Below are positions 55,740 through 64,000 of a stretch of 64,000 nucleotides of DNA, one piece after another. The stretch is from assembly GCF_000427965.1 (NCBI RefSeq), contig NZ_ATZA01000032.1, positions 1-64,000 on the forward strand, given 5' to 3'. Numbering within the stretch: the stretch's first letter is position 1; every line of letters starts with the position of its first letter. This DNA is from Olivibacter sitiensis DSM 17696. Lineage in GTDB: Bacteria > Bacteroidota > Bacteroidia > Sphingobacteriales > Sphingobacteriaceae. The notes beneath the pieces were generated by a model. The model did not search any database. It was not told the origin of the DNA and saw nothing but the letters and a program-made list of their open reading frames with translations. Made by a program: the position numbers and the translations under genes.

Positions 55740-55759
55740 TCCCGTAAAGTTTAACGTAA

Positions 55760-56410
55760 ATGGGGATCAAGGAAAGAAAGAATAGGCACAAGGAAGATTT
55801 GCGGCAGCGCATTTTGGATGCGGCAAAGAAATTATTTTTGAAAGAAGGCTATGGAGCGACATCCATCCGTAAGATAGCTGCTGAGATAGAATTTAGTCCT
55901 ACTACTATCTATTTGTATTATGATGATAAAGCGGCGATAGCCTATGCTTTACATCAAGAGGGATTTCGGCTGATGAGAGTAGGATTTGAAGCATTGCACA
56001 ACGTGGATAATCCTTTTGAACGGCTTAAGGCAATGGGACGCGCCTACCTGAAGTTCTCTTTAGAAAATCCTGATTTTTATGAACTTATGTTTGTGATGAA
56101 AGAGCCGATGGATTTTATCGAAAACTTTACTGATGGAAAAGAGGATGGCGAATGGGAAGAGGGAATGGGGGTTTTTGATATGCTTGTGCAGACCGTGGAA
56201 GAATGTCAGCGTATTGGTTATTTCGTTGATCAGGAAACCCGGGTTTTCTCCTTTTTGATATGGTCTACTGTGCACGGCATCTGTACACTGAGCTTGCATG
56301 GGCATTTGGAACATGCTTGCATGCATAAAATGATAGGTAAAGGATCCAGCGAAATTATTGATGCTGCGCTTGAAAACTTTATTGCACTTTTAAATAGGAT
56401 GAAGGATTAA
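55760..56410 (+). CDS. TetR/AcrR family transcriptional regulator
   Basis: A 216-residue repressor. The N-terminal DNA-binding part (about 12-60) reads LRQRILDAAKKLFLKEGYGATSIRKIAAEIEFSPTTIYLYYDDKAAIAYAL, the standard TetR helix-turn-helix. The C-terminal ligand domain resembles the TetR_C_33-like type, with FERLKAMGRAYLKFSLENPDFYELMF. It is first in the rightward unit with tolC-like, adaptor and RND genes. The inverted repeat TAACAGTGTTA occurs in its promoter spacer and again just before the next gene, so it probably represses itself and the pump until a toxic ligand binds. The ligand is unknown. Confidence 0.92.
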   Translation: MGIKERKNRHKEDLRQRILDAAKKLFLKEGYGATSIRKIAAEIEFSPTTIYLYYDDKAAIAYALHQEGFRLMRVGFEALHNVDNPFERLKAMGRAYLKFSLENPDFYELMFVMKEPMDFIENFTDGKEDGEWEEGMGVFDMLVQTVEECQRIGYFVDQETRVFSFLIWSTVHGICTLSLHGHLEHACMHKMIGKGSSEIIDAALENFIALLNRMKD

Positions 56411-56426
56411 ATTTTTTTTGTTCGGA

Positions 56427-56443
56427 TAATAACACTGTTAATA
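56427..56443 (+). promoter_or_regulatory. Second TetR operator copy before the tolC-like gene
   Basis: TAACACTGTTA (56430-56440), the reverse complement of the core at 55719-55729, lies 3 nt before the ATG at 56444. It may regulate an internal promoter (TTTG at 56417-56420 upstream). Confidence 0.65.
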
Positions 56444-57802
56444 ATGAGAACTACGTTATTTTTTGCTTTCTTGTTTGCTCTTGCCACTCACCAGGGATAT
56501 GCGCAGACCAATGCATTAAACCAGTATATAGAAGAGGGGCTAAGGAATAATTTGGTGCTCAGGCAAAAAAATATTTCGCTGGACAAAGCTTTATTGGCCT
56601 TAAAAAGTGCCAAAAGTAACTATCTGCCTTCCGTCAACTTTCAAACTACCTATAGTACGGCTACCGGTGGGCGTAGCATCGAGTTGCCCTTGGGCGACCT
56701 GATGAATCCCGTGTATGCCACCTTGAATCAGCTGACCAACTCGCAGGCATTTCCTATGTTGGATAACGAGTCTATCAATTTCCTACCCCGCAATTATTAC
56801 GATGCACGCATCAGGACAACCGTCCCTCTTATCAATACGGATATCGGCTATAACAAAAAAATCAATGAGCAGCAGGTGGTGCTTAGTGAGTTGGATCTCG
56901 ATACCTACCAACGTGAGTTGGTCAAGGAAATCAAGTTAGCTTACTACCAATACTTAAGCGCTCAACAAGCCGTATCCGTTTATCGCTCTTCGCTGGAGCT
57001 TGCGGAAGAGTCGAACCGCGTGAACGAACGTCTGCTGGAAAGCGGCAAAGGCTTGCCGGCCTATGTGCTACGTTCGCAAAGCGAAATGGAGCAAGTAAAA
57101 GCACAGATCAGCCAAGCGGAGCAGCAGCAGCATAGCGCGCAGCTTTATTTCAATTCCTTGCTCAATAAGGGTGGGGATGACTTGATAGATACCGCCGTGG
57201 ACATCGACGGTGAGCTCTTGAAATCTACTGCGTTGATAAATGAAAGGCTAGACACCGCCAAAAGGGAGGAAATCCAGTCTTTGAAACAATTGGTGGAAAT
57301 CAACAATACCGTATTGCAGATGAACAAAGGTTTTTACATACCTAAGTTAAGCGGTTTTTTGGATATAGGAACTCAAGCTGAGCAAATGCGTTTTAATGGT
57401 CAGTCGCGCTATATGATGGTCGGTCTGCAATTTGATTTGCCCATTTACAATGGCAATCGAAATAGGCTAAAGATCAGGCAGGCGGCATTGGACGTGGACA
57501 ATGCCTTGCTGCGCAAGGATGAGGTGGAGCAGCAGCTGTCCATGAGCCATAAGATAGCGAGAGATCACTTACAAACAAGTTGGCAAGTGTATCAATCGTC
57601 CTTGAAGCAATTGGAGGCGGCTTCTTCCTACCAACGGTTGATAGAGAGAGGTTATAAGGCAGGCAGCAATACATATATCGAAACCATAGACGCACGCAAT
57701 CAGCTCACCATGGCCCGTCTCTCTGCTCAGATCAATAAATACAATGTATTACAGGCCGCGGCGAGCTTGGAGCGCGAGATGGCCTCTTACCCACTCAAAT
57801 AA
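56444..57802 (+). CDS. TolC-family outer-membrane efflux protein
   Basis: A 452-residue trimeric channel protein with a signal peptide (MRTTLFFAFLFALATHQGYAQ). Two OEP repeats are recognisable, with long coiled helices such as ELDLDTYQRELVKEIKLAYYQYLSAQQAVSVY and LLRKDEVEQQLSMSHKIARDHLQTSWQVY, and the closing ERGYKAGSNTYIETIDARNQLTMARL. It provides the outer-membrane exit for the RND pump encoded by the next two genes. It follows tetR by 33 nt and precedes the adaptor by 11 nt. Confidence 0.93.
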   Translation: MRTTLFFAFLFALATHQGYAQTNALNQYIEEGLRNNLVLRQKNISLDKALLALKSAKSNYLPSVNFQTTYSTATGGRSIELPLGDLMNPVYATLNQLTNSQAFPMLDNESINFLPRNYYDARIRTTVPLINTDIGYNKKINEQQVVLSELDLDTYQRELVKEIKLAYYQYLSAQQAVSVYRSSLELAEESNRVNERLLESGKGLPAYVLRSQSEMEQVKAQISQAEQQQHSAQLYFNSLLNKGGDDLIDTAVDIDGELLKSTALINERLDTAKREEIQSLKQLVEINNTVLQMNKGFYIPKLSGFLDIGTQAEQMRFNGQSRYMMVGLQFDLPIYNGNRNRLKIRQAALDVDNALLRKDEVEQQLSMSHKIARDHLQTSWQVYQSSLKQLEAASSYQRLIERGYKAGSNTYIETIDARNQLTMARLSAQINKYNVLQAAASLEREMASYPLK

Positions 57803-57813
57803 CAGATTGTCTT

Positions 57814-58884
57814 ATGAATAGGAATTATTTTCTTTTGCCCTTATTGTCTTTGTGTGTGTTCCTCGCCCGATGCGGTCACTCGGGTGGTGATGGGGCGACT
57901 TTAGCAAAAAGCGATACCATCCCCGTACGTCTGCTGCCATTGCAACAGGGCCAGGTGGGCAGTCGCATCGAGAGTTCAGGGCTTTTCACCAGTGATGATG
58001 AGACGGTTCTTTCTTTCAAGAACGGCGGTGTCGTCAGCAAGATTTATGTAAAGGAAGGAGATGCCGTGAAAAAAGGGCAGCTATTGGCCTCGCTCAATCC
58101 CACGGAAATAGATGCCGCATATGGCCAGGCCAAACTTTCCGAAGAGAAAGCAGAGCGTGACTATAAGCGGGCCTTGCAGCTATATAAGGACAGTGTGGCC
58201 ACCTTGGAGCAATTGCAGAATGCCGAAACTGCCTTTAAGGTGGCACAGCAACAGCTTAGTTCGGCCAGCTTCAATAGGAACCAAACCGAAATCAGGGCCT
58301 TTAGTTCGGGGTATGTGATGAGGAAATTGGCCAATGAAGGTCAAGTGGTGGGGGCGGGTACACCGATATTGCAGGTCAATGGCGCTGCCCAGCATAGCTG
58401 GCAATTGCGGGTGGGACTCAGCGATAGGGAATGGGCGTCCATTGCGGTAGGGGATAAAGCATATATTACTTTCGAAGCACTCAATGGAGACAGTATTCCT
58501 GCACGGGTGCACAAAAAATCCGAAAGCATAGACCCCTCTTCGGGCACTTTTAATGCCATGCTGATGGTGGATGGGGAAAGTAAATACCCCATCGGCTCGG
58601 GCATGTTTGCCAAGGCCACGATATGGCCGAAGAATGAACGTCAAGTTTGGCATATTCCCTTTGAGGCCATATTGGATGCAGATGCCGGTAAGGCCTACGT
58701 CTTTGCCAGCAACGATGGAAAGACGGCAAGGCGCGTACCGGTGCGTATTGCCGATATTCAGGACAAAGGCGTGTTGGTGACCGATGGCTTGGAGGGGGTG
58801 CAGCATATCATTATCTCGGGCAGTGCCTACCTCAACGATGGTTCGCCCATCAAAGTAATCCACACAGGTCTGAACAAAAAATAG
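57814..58884 (+). CDS. RND efflux periplasmic adaptor
   Basis: A 356-residue membrane fusion protein. The N-terminus (MNRNYFLLPLLSLCVFLARC) looks like a lipoprotein signal, although Arg before Cys20 is unusual for a lipobox. The lipoyl/barrel-sandwich halves are GGVVSKIYVKEGDAVKKGQLLASLNPTEI and EIRAFSSGYVMRKLANEGQVVGAG, separated by a short coiled-coil hairpin (about 110-155). The beta-barrel and membrane-proximal domains follow to VLVTDGLEGVQHIIISGSAYLNDGSPIKV. It bridges the inner-membrane pump (next gene, 11 nt away) and the TolC-like channel. Confidence 0.93.
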   Translation: MNRNYFLLPLLSLCVFLARCGHSGGDGATLAKSDTIPVRLLPLQQGQVGSRIESSGLFTSDDETVLSFKNGGVVSKIYVKEGDAVKKGQLLASLNPTEIDAAYGQAKLSEEKAERDYKRALQLYKDSVATLEQLQNAETAFKVAQQQLSSASFNRNQTEIRAFSSGYVMRKLANEGQVVGAGTPILQVNGAAQHSWQLRVGLSDREWASIAVGDKAYITFEALNGDSIPARVHKKSESIDPSSGTFNAMLMVDGESKYPIGSGMFAKATIWPKNERQVWHIPFEAILDADAGKAYVFASNDGKTARRVPVRIADIQDKGVLVTDGLEGVQHIIISGSAYLNDGSPIKVIHTGLNKK

Positions 58885-58895
58885 AAGGGAACGAC

Positions 58896-61800
58896 ATGAT
58901 GAACTTATCATCCTATTCAATAAAGAACTATCAGTTCACCCTCATCATGGTATTGATGGTGCTGGTGGTAGGCATCAGCACGATGTTGACCATGCCACGG
59001 GCCGAAGATCCGGAGATGAAAACCCCATCCTTTCCCATTGCCGTGGTGTACCCGGGGACTAGTCCCAAGGATATGGAAGAGCTGGTGGTGAAGCCCATGG
59101 AAGCGCAAATCTATGGACTGGACGACATCAAACGTATCAAGACGACCATATACAATGGCCTGGCGCTGCTCTTTGTGGAATACAACTATAATACGAATGT
59201 AGACGACAAGTATCAGGAGCTGATCAGGGAGACGGCTGGCCTGCGGGATAAATTGCCGCAGGATATCTATAGCATAGAGGTGATGCAGGTGCAGCCAAGC
59301 GATGTCAATATCGTGCAGCTGGCACTCATTTCGGAAAATGCCTCGCGCAAGCAGATGAAAAAAGCGGCAGAAGACCTGAAAGAGGAATTGGAAAAGGTGA
59401 AGGCATTGAAAAATGTGGTCATCAGCGGACTGCCCGAGCAATTGGTACGTATAGATGTGGTCCCAGATAAGCTGGCCAGCATGAAAATCCCCTTGAACAA
59501 TGTGGTGCAGGCCATACAGAGCGAGGCTAGCAATATCCCCGGTGGCAGCATCGTGGTTGGGTCAAATGCCTATAGTCTCAAGACAAGTGGCAATTACCAG
59601 AGCCTGGACGAGATCAGACAAACAATCATATCCAGCAGCGAGGGCAAGAATGTCTTGCTGGAAGATGTGGCCCAGGTCTATCCCGATTTTGCTCCGGAGG
59701 ACGATATCACCCGATTGAACGGGTATCGTTGTCTCTTTGTCAATGCGGCCATGAAGAGCGGTCAAAATATCAGTGCCGTGCAAGAAGAATATTTGCAGGT
59801 GTTGGAGCAGTACAAAAGCGCTTTGCCGTCCAATATGGATTTGGTGCTGCATTTTGACCAGGCCGAGAATGTGAACCATAGATTGAGTGGGCTGGGAGTC
59901 GATTTTATTATCGCCGTCAGCTTGGTGCTCATCACGCTGTTGCCTTTGGGCACGCGTGCCTCTGCCGTGGTGATGATTGCCATACCTTTGTCCCTATCTA
60001 TGGGCATAGTAGCCCTTAACGCTTTTGGCTATAGCCTCAATCAATTGAGTATCGTAGGTTTTGTGGTCGCCTTGGGCTTATTGGTGGATGACAGCATTGT
60101 AGTAGTAGAAAATATTGAGCGATGGATGCGTGACGGCTATGACCGCGTGACGGCGGCTATCAAGGGCACGCAACAAATTACCTTGGCTATTATTGGCTGT
60201 ACGGCCACTCTGGTCATTGCTTTCAGCCCATTAATGTTCATGCCCGAGGCATCCGGCGATTTTATAAGAAGCTTGCCCGTTGCTGTCATCTGTAGTGTGC
60301 TGGCTTCCATGATCGTGGCACTTACGGTGGTGCCTTTTCTGGCGAGCAGAATCCTCAAACCGCATGAAAACCCAGAGGGTAATGTCGTTTTGCGTACTTT
60401 TCAACGGGTTATCCATGGTACCTATGCCGTTTTGCTCGATAAGGCACTGAAAAAACCGCGCTTTACCTTGCTCATTGCTTTGTTGGTTTTTGGCGGAGCG
60501 CTTGCCCTGTTTCCCGTTGTCGGTTTCAGCTTGTTCCCCTCATCGGAGAAACCACAGTTTTTGATCAATATTACCGCTCCGCAGCAGTCTAGCCTGGCCT
60601 ATACCGATAGTCTTACGAAAGACATAGAACATGAATTGGCACAGATTCCCGAAGTCATCTACTATGCTTCCAACGTGGGCAAGGGCAATCCCCGTATCTA
60701 CTATAACGTGCAGCAGCAAAACCAGCGGAACGATTTCTCGGAGATTTTCGTACAGCTGAAACCGGATGTCAATGCCAAAAAGAAATCGGAGCTGATAGAT
60801 CACCTACGAAGCAAATGGACTCCCTACCTGGGTGCCAAGGTGGAGGTGAAGGATTTTGAGCAGGGGGTTCCCATTATCTCACCGGTGGAGGTACGCTTGA
60901 CGGGCGAGAATCTCGATACCCTACGCAAGCTGGCAGCAGGGGTGGAGCAGCTATTGTTAGAGACGGAAGGAACTATTTATGTGAACAACCCCGTGAAAAA
61001 TAATCTGATGGACCTTAGGCTAACGGTGGACAAGCAGAAGGCGATGAGCTTGGGGGTGCCGTCCACATCCATAGATCGAACGGTGCGCATGGCCGTGGCA
61101 GGGCTCGACGTGGCCAGCTATAGCAATCCGCAGGAAGATGGAGACGACTATACTTTGCGCTTGAGCGTGCCTAGGGCATCCTACCCAGATATGCAGGTGT
61201 TCAACGGGCTGTATGTAAACAATGTGCAAGGTGCGCCCATCCCTTTAAAGCAATTGGCCAAATTGGAATTTGAATCCTCGCCCATCAGCATTTTCCATTT
61301 GAATAAGACCCGTTCCGTATCGGTCAATTCGTTTGTAGCCAAGGGCTATCAGAACGATAGGGTCATCAATGCCGTAGATGCCAAGATGAAAGATGTCGAT
61401 CTTCCAAGTGGCTACCGCTATGAAATGGCCGGCGAGGTGGAGAGCCGCGAGCAGTCGTTCGGCGGATTCGGTACCATCATCATGGTCACGGTATTTCTAT
61501 TCGTAGCTGTGCTGGTATTGGAATTCAAGACTTTCAAGAGTACTTTAATCGTACTATCTGTCATTCCATTGGGCATGGTGGGCGCTGTACTTGCCCTGTT
61601 GATAACCGGCAACTCCTTATCTTTTGTAGCCACTATAGGTATTGTAGCCTTGGCCGGTATCGAGGTGAAGAATACCATTTTGCTGGTAGACTTTACCAAT
61701 CAGTTGCGGAGGGAAGGCATGGAGTTGAATGAGGCCATAGAGAAGGCGGGAGAAATTAGGTTCTTACCCATTATATTGACCACGCTTACGGCTATAGGAG

Positions 61801-61967
61801 GCTTGATGCCTATTGCATGGTCTAGCAATCCGCTCATATCGCCTTTGGCTATTGTGATGATCGGAGGGCTTATTAGCTCGACTTTATTATCACGCATTGT
61901 CACACCAGTTGTATATAAGTTGATACCACCGAAAATTGAACCTGATCTTCTTTCTGCAGAAGCCTAA
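58896..61967 (+). CDS. RND multidrug efflux pump, inner-membrane subunit (HAE1 type)
   Basis: A 1023-residue AcrB-like proton antiporter with twelve helices and two large periplasmic loops. It opens SIKNYQFTLIMVLMVLVVGISTMLTMPRAEDPEMKTPSFPIAVVYPGTSP. The proton-relay Asp pair lies in GLLVDDSIVVVENIERW. The second half has GIVALAGIEVKNTILLVDFTNQLRREG in place of the usual GxxxKNAILIVEFA. The family is closest to the MdtB/MexF-like and Bacteroidota bidirectional groups. Substrates are not readable. Two adjacent ATGs (58896 and 58899) could both start translation. A long hairpin at 61992-62035 ends the operon. Confidence 0.95.
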   Translation: MMNLSSYSIKNYQFTLIMVLMVLVVGISTMLTMPRAEDPEMKTPSFPIAVVYPGTSPKDMEELVVKPMEAQIYGLDDIKRIKTTIYNGLALLFVEYNYNTNVDDKYQELIRETAGLRDKLPQDIYSIEVMQVQPSDVNIVQLALISENASRKQMKKAAEDLKEELEKVKALKNVVISGLPEQLVRIDVVPDKLASMKIPLNNVVQAIQSEASNIPGGSIVVGSNAYSLKTSGNYQSLDEIRQTIISSSEGKNVLLEDVAQVYPDFAPEDDITRLNGYRCLFVNAAMKSGQNISAVQEEYLQVLEQYKSALPSNMDLVLHFDQAENVNHRLSGLGVDFIIAVSLVLITLLPLGTRASAVVMIAIPLSLSMGIVALNAFGYSLNQLSIVGFVVALGLLVDDSIVVVENIERWMRDGYDRVTAAIKGTQQITLAIIGCTATLVIAFSPLMFMPEASGDFIRSLPVAVICSVLASMIVALTVVPFLASRILKPHENPEGNVVLRTFQRVIHGTYAVLLDKALKKPRFTLLIALLVFGGALALFPVVGFSLFPSSEKPQFLINITAPQQSSLAYTDSLTKDIEHELAQIPEVIYYASNVGKGNPRIYYNVQQQNQRNDFSEIFVQLKPDVNAKKKSELIDHLRSKWTPYLGAKVEVKDFEQGVPIISPVEVRLTGENLDTLRKLAAGVEQLLLETEGTIYVNNPVKNNLMDLRLTVDKQKAMSLGVPSTSIDRTVRMAVAGLDVASYSNPQEDGDDYTLRLSVPRASYPDMQVFNGLYVNNVQGAPIPLKQLAKLEFESSPISIFHLNKTRSVSVNSFVAKGYQNDRVINAVDAKMKDVDLPSGYRYEMAGEVESREQSFGGFGTIIMVTVFLFVAVLVLEFKTFKSTLIVLSVIPLGMVGAVLALLITGNSLSFVATIGIVALAGIEVKNTILLVDFTNQLRREGMELNEAIEKAGEIRFLPIILTTLTAIGGLMPIAWSSNPLISPLAIVMIGGLISSTLLSRIVTPVVYKLIPPKIEPDLLSAEA

Positions 61968-61991
61968 TGGGGGCGATTGCTTGATGTTGCA

Positions 61992-62035
61992 GGGAAATTG
62001 GTTATTCCGTATCTTGCCGGAATAACCAATTTCCC
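61992..62035 (+). terminator. Hairpin ending the efflux operon, close to the next start
   Basis: Perfect 18-bp arms (61992-62009 and 62018-62035) around an 8-nt loop, 24 nt after the RND stop. No T-run follows. The ATG of the GntP gene lies only 7 nt beyond the stem, so the hairpin could also affect its translation. Confidence 0.7.
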
Positions 62036-62042
62036 AACATTC

Positions 62043-63383
62043 ATGGCACATGAAGTTTCTTTTTGGCAAAGTATCCTCGCACTGCTCACAGGCATTTCGT
62101 TGATCATACTGCTGACTGTTCGTTACAGAATTCACGCCTTTTTTGCTTTATTAGTTGCATGTTTGTGGGTAGGTACTTTCATTCAATTGCCGTTAGTGGA
62201 GAGTATCCGTATTGCCAAGGAAGGTTTTGGACACATCATGGGGTCATTGGCATTGCTCATCGTACTGGGTACTACGCTCGGGATGTTATTGGAATATACA
62301 CATAGTACAAGGGTTATTGCCAATTTTATTTTGTCCAAAGTGGGGGCAGCAAGATCTGCCTTGGCAATGAATTTGAGCGGTTATATAGTGGGGATGCCCA
62401 TATTCTGCGATTCGGGTTTCATTGTATTGAACGGCTTGAACAAAGAATTGGCTTTTCGTTCCAGGACATCTTTATTGGTAATGGCCTCATCACTGGCTAC
62501 CGGCCTGTATGCGGTACATTGCCTAATGCCTCCGCATCCAGGCATGGCCGCGGCCGTTGGTACATTGGAAGCTGATTTTGGTGCCGTGATACTCTACGGT
62601 TTGCTGATCGCTATCCCAACCTCATACTGTGGATATTTATGGTCGCACTATGCGGGACGGAAAGTGCCCTTGCCAAAAATTACTGTTGAATCAGCTACCG
62701 AGCAACCTATGCAAGCTCATCCTTCTTTACTGGCTGCGGTATTACCTATATTGGTGCCTATTGTATTAATCGCATTGCGTTCATTTTCTGTGGGCCTGGT
62801 TGCTTCGGGAAGTATTTATGAGTTGCTCTTGCTTACTCTGGGGATGCCGGAGTTCGCCTTATTAGTGGGAATAGTACTCGTATTCATGGGAAATCGCCAC
62901 ATGGCGAGAAAAGCAATTACAAAACTGTTGTATGAAGGCGTAGAGAAAGCGGCGGGGATATTAGTTATTATAGGTGCTGGCGGAGCTTTTGGCGCTATTT
63001 TGTCTAAAGCCGATTTGGGGAGGCATTTTTCCGAAAATATACCGATTGCCAGTTTGGGGCTGTTTTTTCCGTTTTTGGTAGCCGCGGTATTGAAAACAGC
63101 TCAGGGATCATCCACTGTGGCCGTTATTACTGCTGCATCCATCGTTGCACCACTATTGGCAAGTTTGGGACTTGAAAGCGAATCGGGAAAAATCATCTGT
63201 GTACTTTCCTTGGGAGCGGGTTCCATGATGATTTCACATGCCAATGATGCTTATTTTTGGGTGATTGCGAAATTTTCCGGCTTGCCTATGCAAGCGATGT
63301 TGAAAGTTTATAGTGTTGCAACCTTTTTTATGGGAATGGTTGCGATCGTTTTTGTTTACTTATTGGCGCTAATTATTCTGTAA
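62043..63383 (+). CDS. GntP-family permease (gluconate/glycerate type)
   Basis: A 446-residue inner-membrane permease with about twelve helices. I choose the ATG at 62043 (MAHEVSFWQSILALL). The TTG-opened extension to 61977 would translate straight through the hairpin. Family blocks are EGFGHIMGSLALLIVLGTTLGMLLE, SGYIVGMPIFCDSGFIVLNGL, CLMPPHPGMAAAVGTLEADFGAVI, IIGAGGAFGAILSKA and the C-terminal AQGSSTVAVITAASI with SMMISHANDAYFWV. GntP members carry gluconate, glycerate or related acids. The glycerate kinase that follows by 42 nt makes glycerate the likely substrate. Confidence 0.9.
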   Translation: MAHEVSFWQSILALLTGISLIILLTVRYRIHAFFALLVACLWVGTFIQLPLVESIRIAKEGFGHIMGSLALLIVLGTTLGMLLEYTHSTRVIANFILSKVGAARSALAMNLSGYIVGMPIFCDSGFIVLNGLNKELAFRSRTSLLVMASSLATGLYAVHCLMPPHPGMAAAVGTLEADFGAVILYGLLIAIPTSYCGYLWSHYAGRKVPLPKITVESATEQPMQAHPSLLAAVLPILVPIVLIALRSFSVGLVASGSIYELLLLTLGMPEFALLVGIVLVFMGNRHMARKAITKLLYEGVEKAAGILVIIGAGGAFGAILSKADLGRHFSENIPIASLGLFFPFLVAAVLKTAQGSSTVAVITAASIVAPLLASLGLESESGKIICVLSLGAGSMMISHANDAYFWVIAKFSGLPMQAMLKVYSVATFFMGMVAIVFVYLLALIIL

Positions 63384-63425
63384 AATTCAGGTTTAGATAC
63401 CTTGTGTACATAAATATATAAATCA

Positions 63426-64000
63426 ATGCCTACTAAAATATCATCCATATTAGTGGCTCCCAATGCCTTTAAACACAGTTTGGACGCCTTAGCGGCAGCA
63501 AGGGCCATTGGAGAAGGGTTAGAATTGGGAGGGTACCGGGGAGAACTTTCTTACTGTCCCATAGGTGATGGAGGAGATGGAACGGTTGCATTGCTTCTGC
63601 GCCAATTGGGAGCAGAACAAGTGCCGAAAACCGTAACTGGACCCTTGGCAGAACCGGTGCGAGCGAGTTACGGTTTAGTCCGACAGAAAAAGATTGCGCT
63701 TATCGAAATGTCGGATGCTTCGGGAATAAAACTTTTAAAGGATGAAGACCGAGATCCGATGAAGGCTACTTCCTATGGTACAGGTGAGTTGATTTTGGAG
63801 GCACTGGATCAAGGTGTCGAAGAGATTATCATCGGCATGGGAGGCTCTGCTACGGTTGATGGCGGCTGTGGCATCTTGGCTGCATTAGGTGCGCGTTTTT
63901 ACGATAAGCAAGGGAACCTTTTAGACGCTTGCCCCGCGAGTTTGCAGTTGCTTGCCAAAGTTGATTTATATGGGTTGGACAAACGTTTGCAAAACGTGAG
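63426..64000 (+). CDS. glxK: Glycerate kinase (GlxK/GarK type), cut by window end
   Basis: The first 191 residues of a glycerate 2-kinase, which phosphorylates D-glycerate for entry into glycolysis. The N-terminus reads ILVAPNAFKHSLDALAAARAIGEGL with the GDGGDGTVALLL loop. Further on are TSYGTGELILEALDQGVEEIIIGMGGSATVDGGCGILAALGARF, all typical of the family. The rest lies beyond the window. It follows the GntP permease by 42 nt, probably one transcript for uptake and use of glycerate. Confidence 0.92.
   Translation, partial: MPTKISSILVAPNAFKHSLDALAAARAIGEGLELGGYRGELSYCPIGDGGDGTVALLLRQLGAEQVPKTVTGPLAEPVRASYGLVRQKKIALIEMSDASGIKLLKDEDRDPMKATSYGTGELILEALDQGVEEIIIGMGGSATVDGGCGILAALGARFYDKQGNLLDACPASLQLLAKVDLYGLDKRLQNV

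Overview
The window reads as ordinary chromosomal DNA of a member of the Bacteroidota, most likely family Sphingobacteriaceae (relatives of Pedobacter, Sphingobacterium or Olivibacter). The reasons are the gene families (BT_3928-type DoxX protein, DUF1599, VF530, YtxJ, paired TPR/ribH and recF/DUF721, etfBA next to a bifunctional nuclease), promoters of the Bacteroidota type (TTTG, about 20 nt, TAnnTTTG), and the near absence of purine-rich ribosome binding sites. I see no insertion sequence, prophage, CRISPR array or tRNA gene. The only rRNA gene is a 5S gene at the left edge, the tail of an rRNA operon.

Layout. 1-6574: 5S rRNA, then leftward genes for a secreted GH2 beta-galactosidase, a class IV aminotransferase, a P1-family peptidase and a DUF1080 protein. 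6884-10060: folB, a GlcD-type FAD oxidase, then leftward rfbA followed by a reading frame resembling the C-terminal part of GDP-mannose dehydratase. 10371-14886: an ECF sigma factor with two small partner genes, DJ-1/PfpI protein, lipA, OsmC, YtxJ and a secreted unknown. 15087-20197: ribH and a TPR protein facing recF and a DUF721/DciA-like gene, then aroK, DoxX-like and DUF1599 genes. 20681-22643: folP and a YCF48-like secreted protein. 22731-30016: a tightly packed five-gene rightward cluster (TPM-domain protein, unknown 727-residue membrane protein, unknown secreted protein, TPR histidine kinase, NarL-type regulator).

30167-43178: ABC ATPase, class V aminotransferase-like protein, VF530, outer-membrane barrel, release factor 3, SLC13 transporter, TerB-like protein, CBM9-like protein, acyl-CoA synthetase, and a methionine unit (SAM-I riboswitch, metX, hom). 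43546-53343: dnaB, rlmB, nucleoside permease, bifunctional nuclease, etfA/etfB, small TPR protein and mutS. 53479-64000: M13 peptidase, a TetR-controlled RND efflux operon, a GntP permease and a glycerate kinase cut by the window end.

The strongest non-gene signals are: (1) a recurrent architecture in which a perfect TAnnTTTG box lies 4-6 nt before the ATG, implying leaderless mRNAs for folB, lipA, recF, dnaB and a TPR gene; (2) a 34-bp promoter module present nearly identically in front of prfC and the SLC13 gene; (3) a TetR operator placed exactly in the promoter spacer and repeated before the efflux genes; (4) very long perfect hairpins (15-29 bp) at transcript ends; (5) several intergenic patches of slipped short-phrase repeats, one of which appears to have become the C-terminus of FolP. 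The best candidate for an undescribed system is the 22731-30016 cluster.
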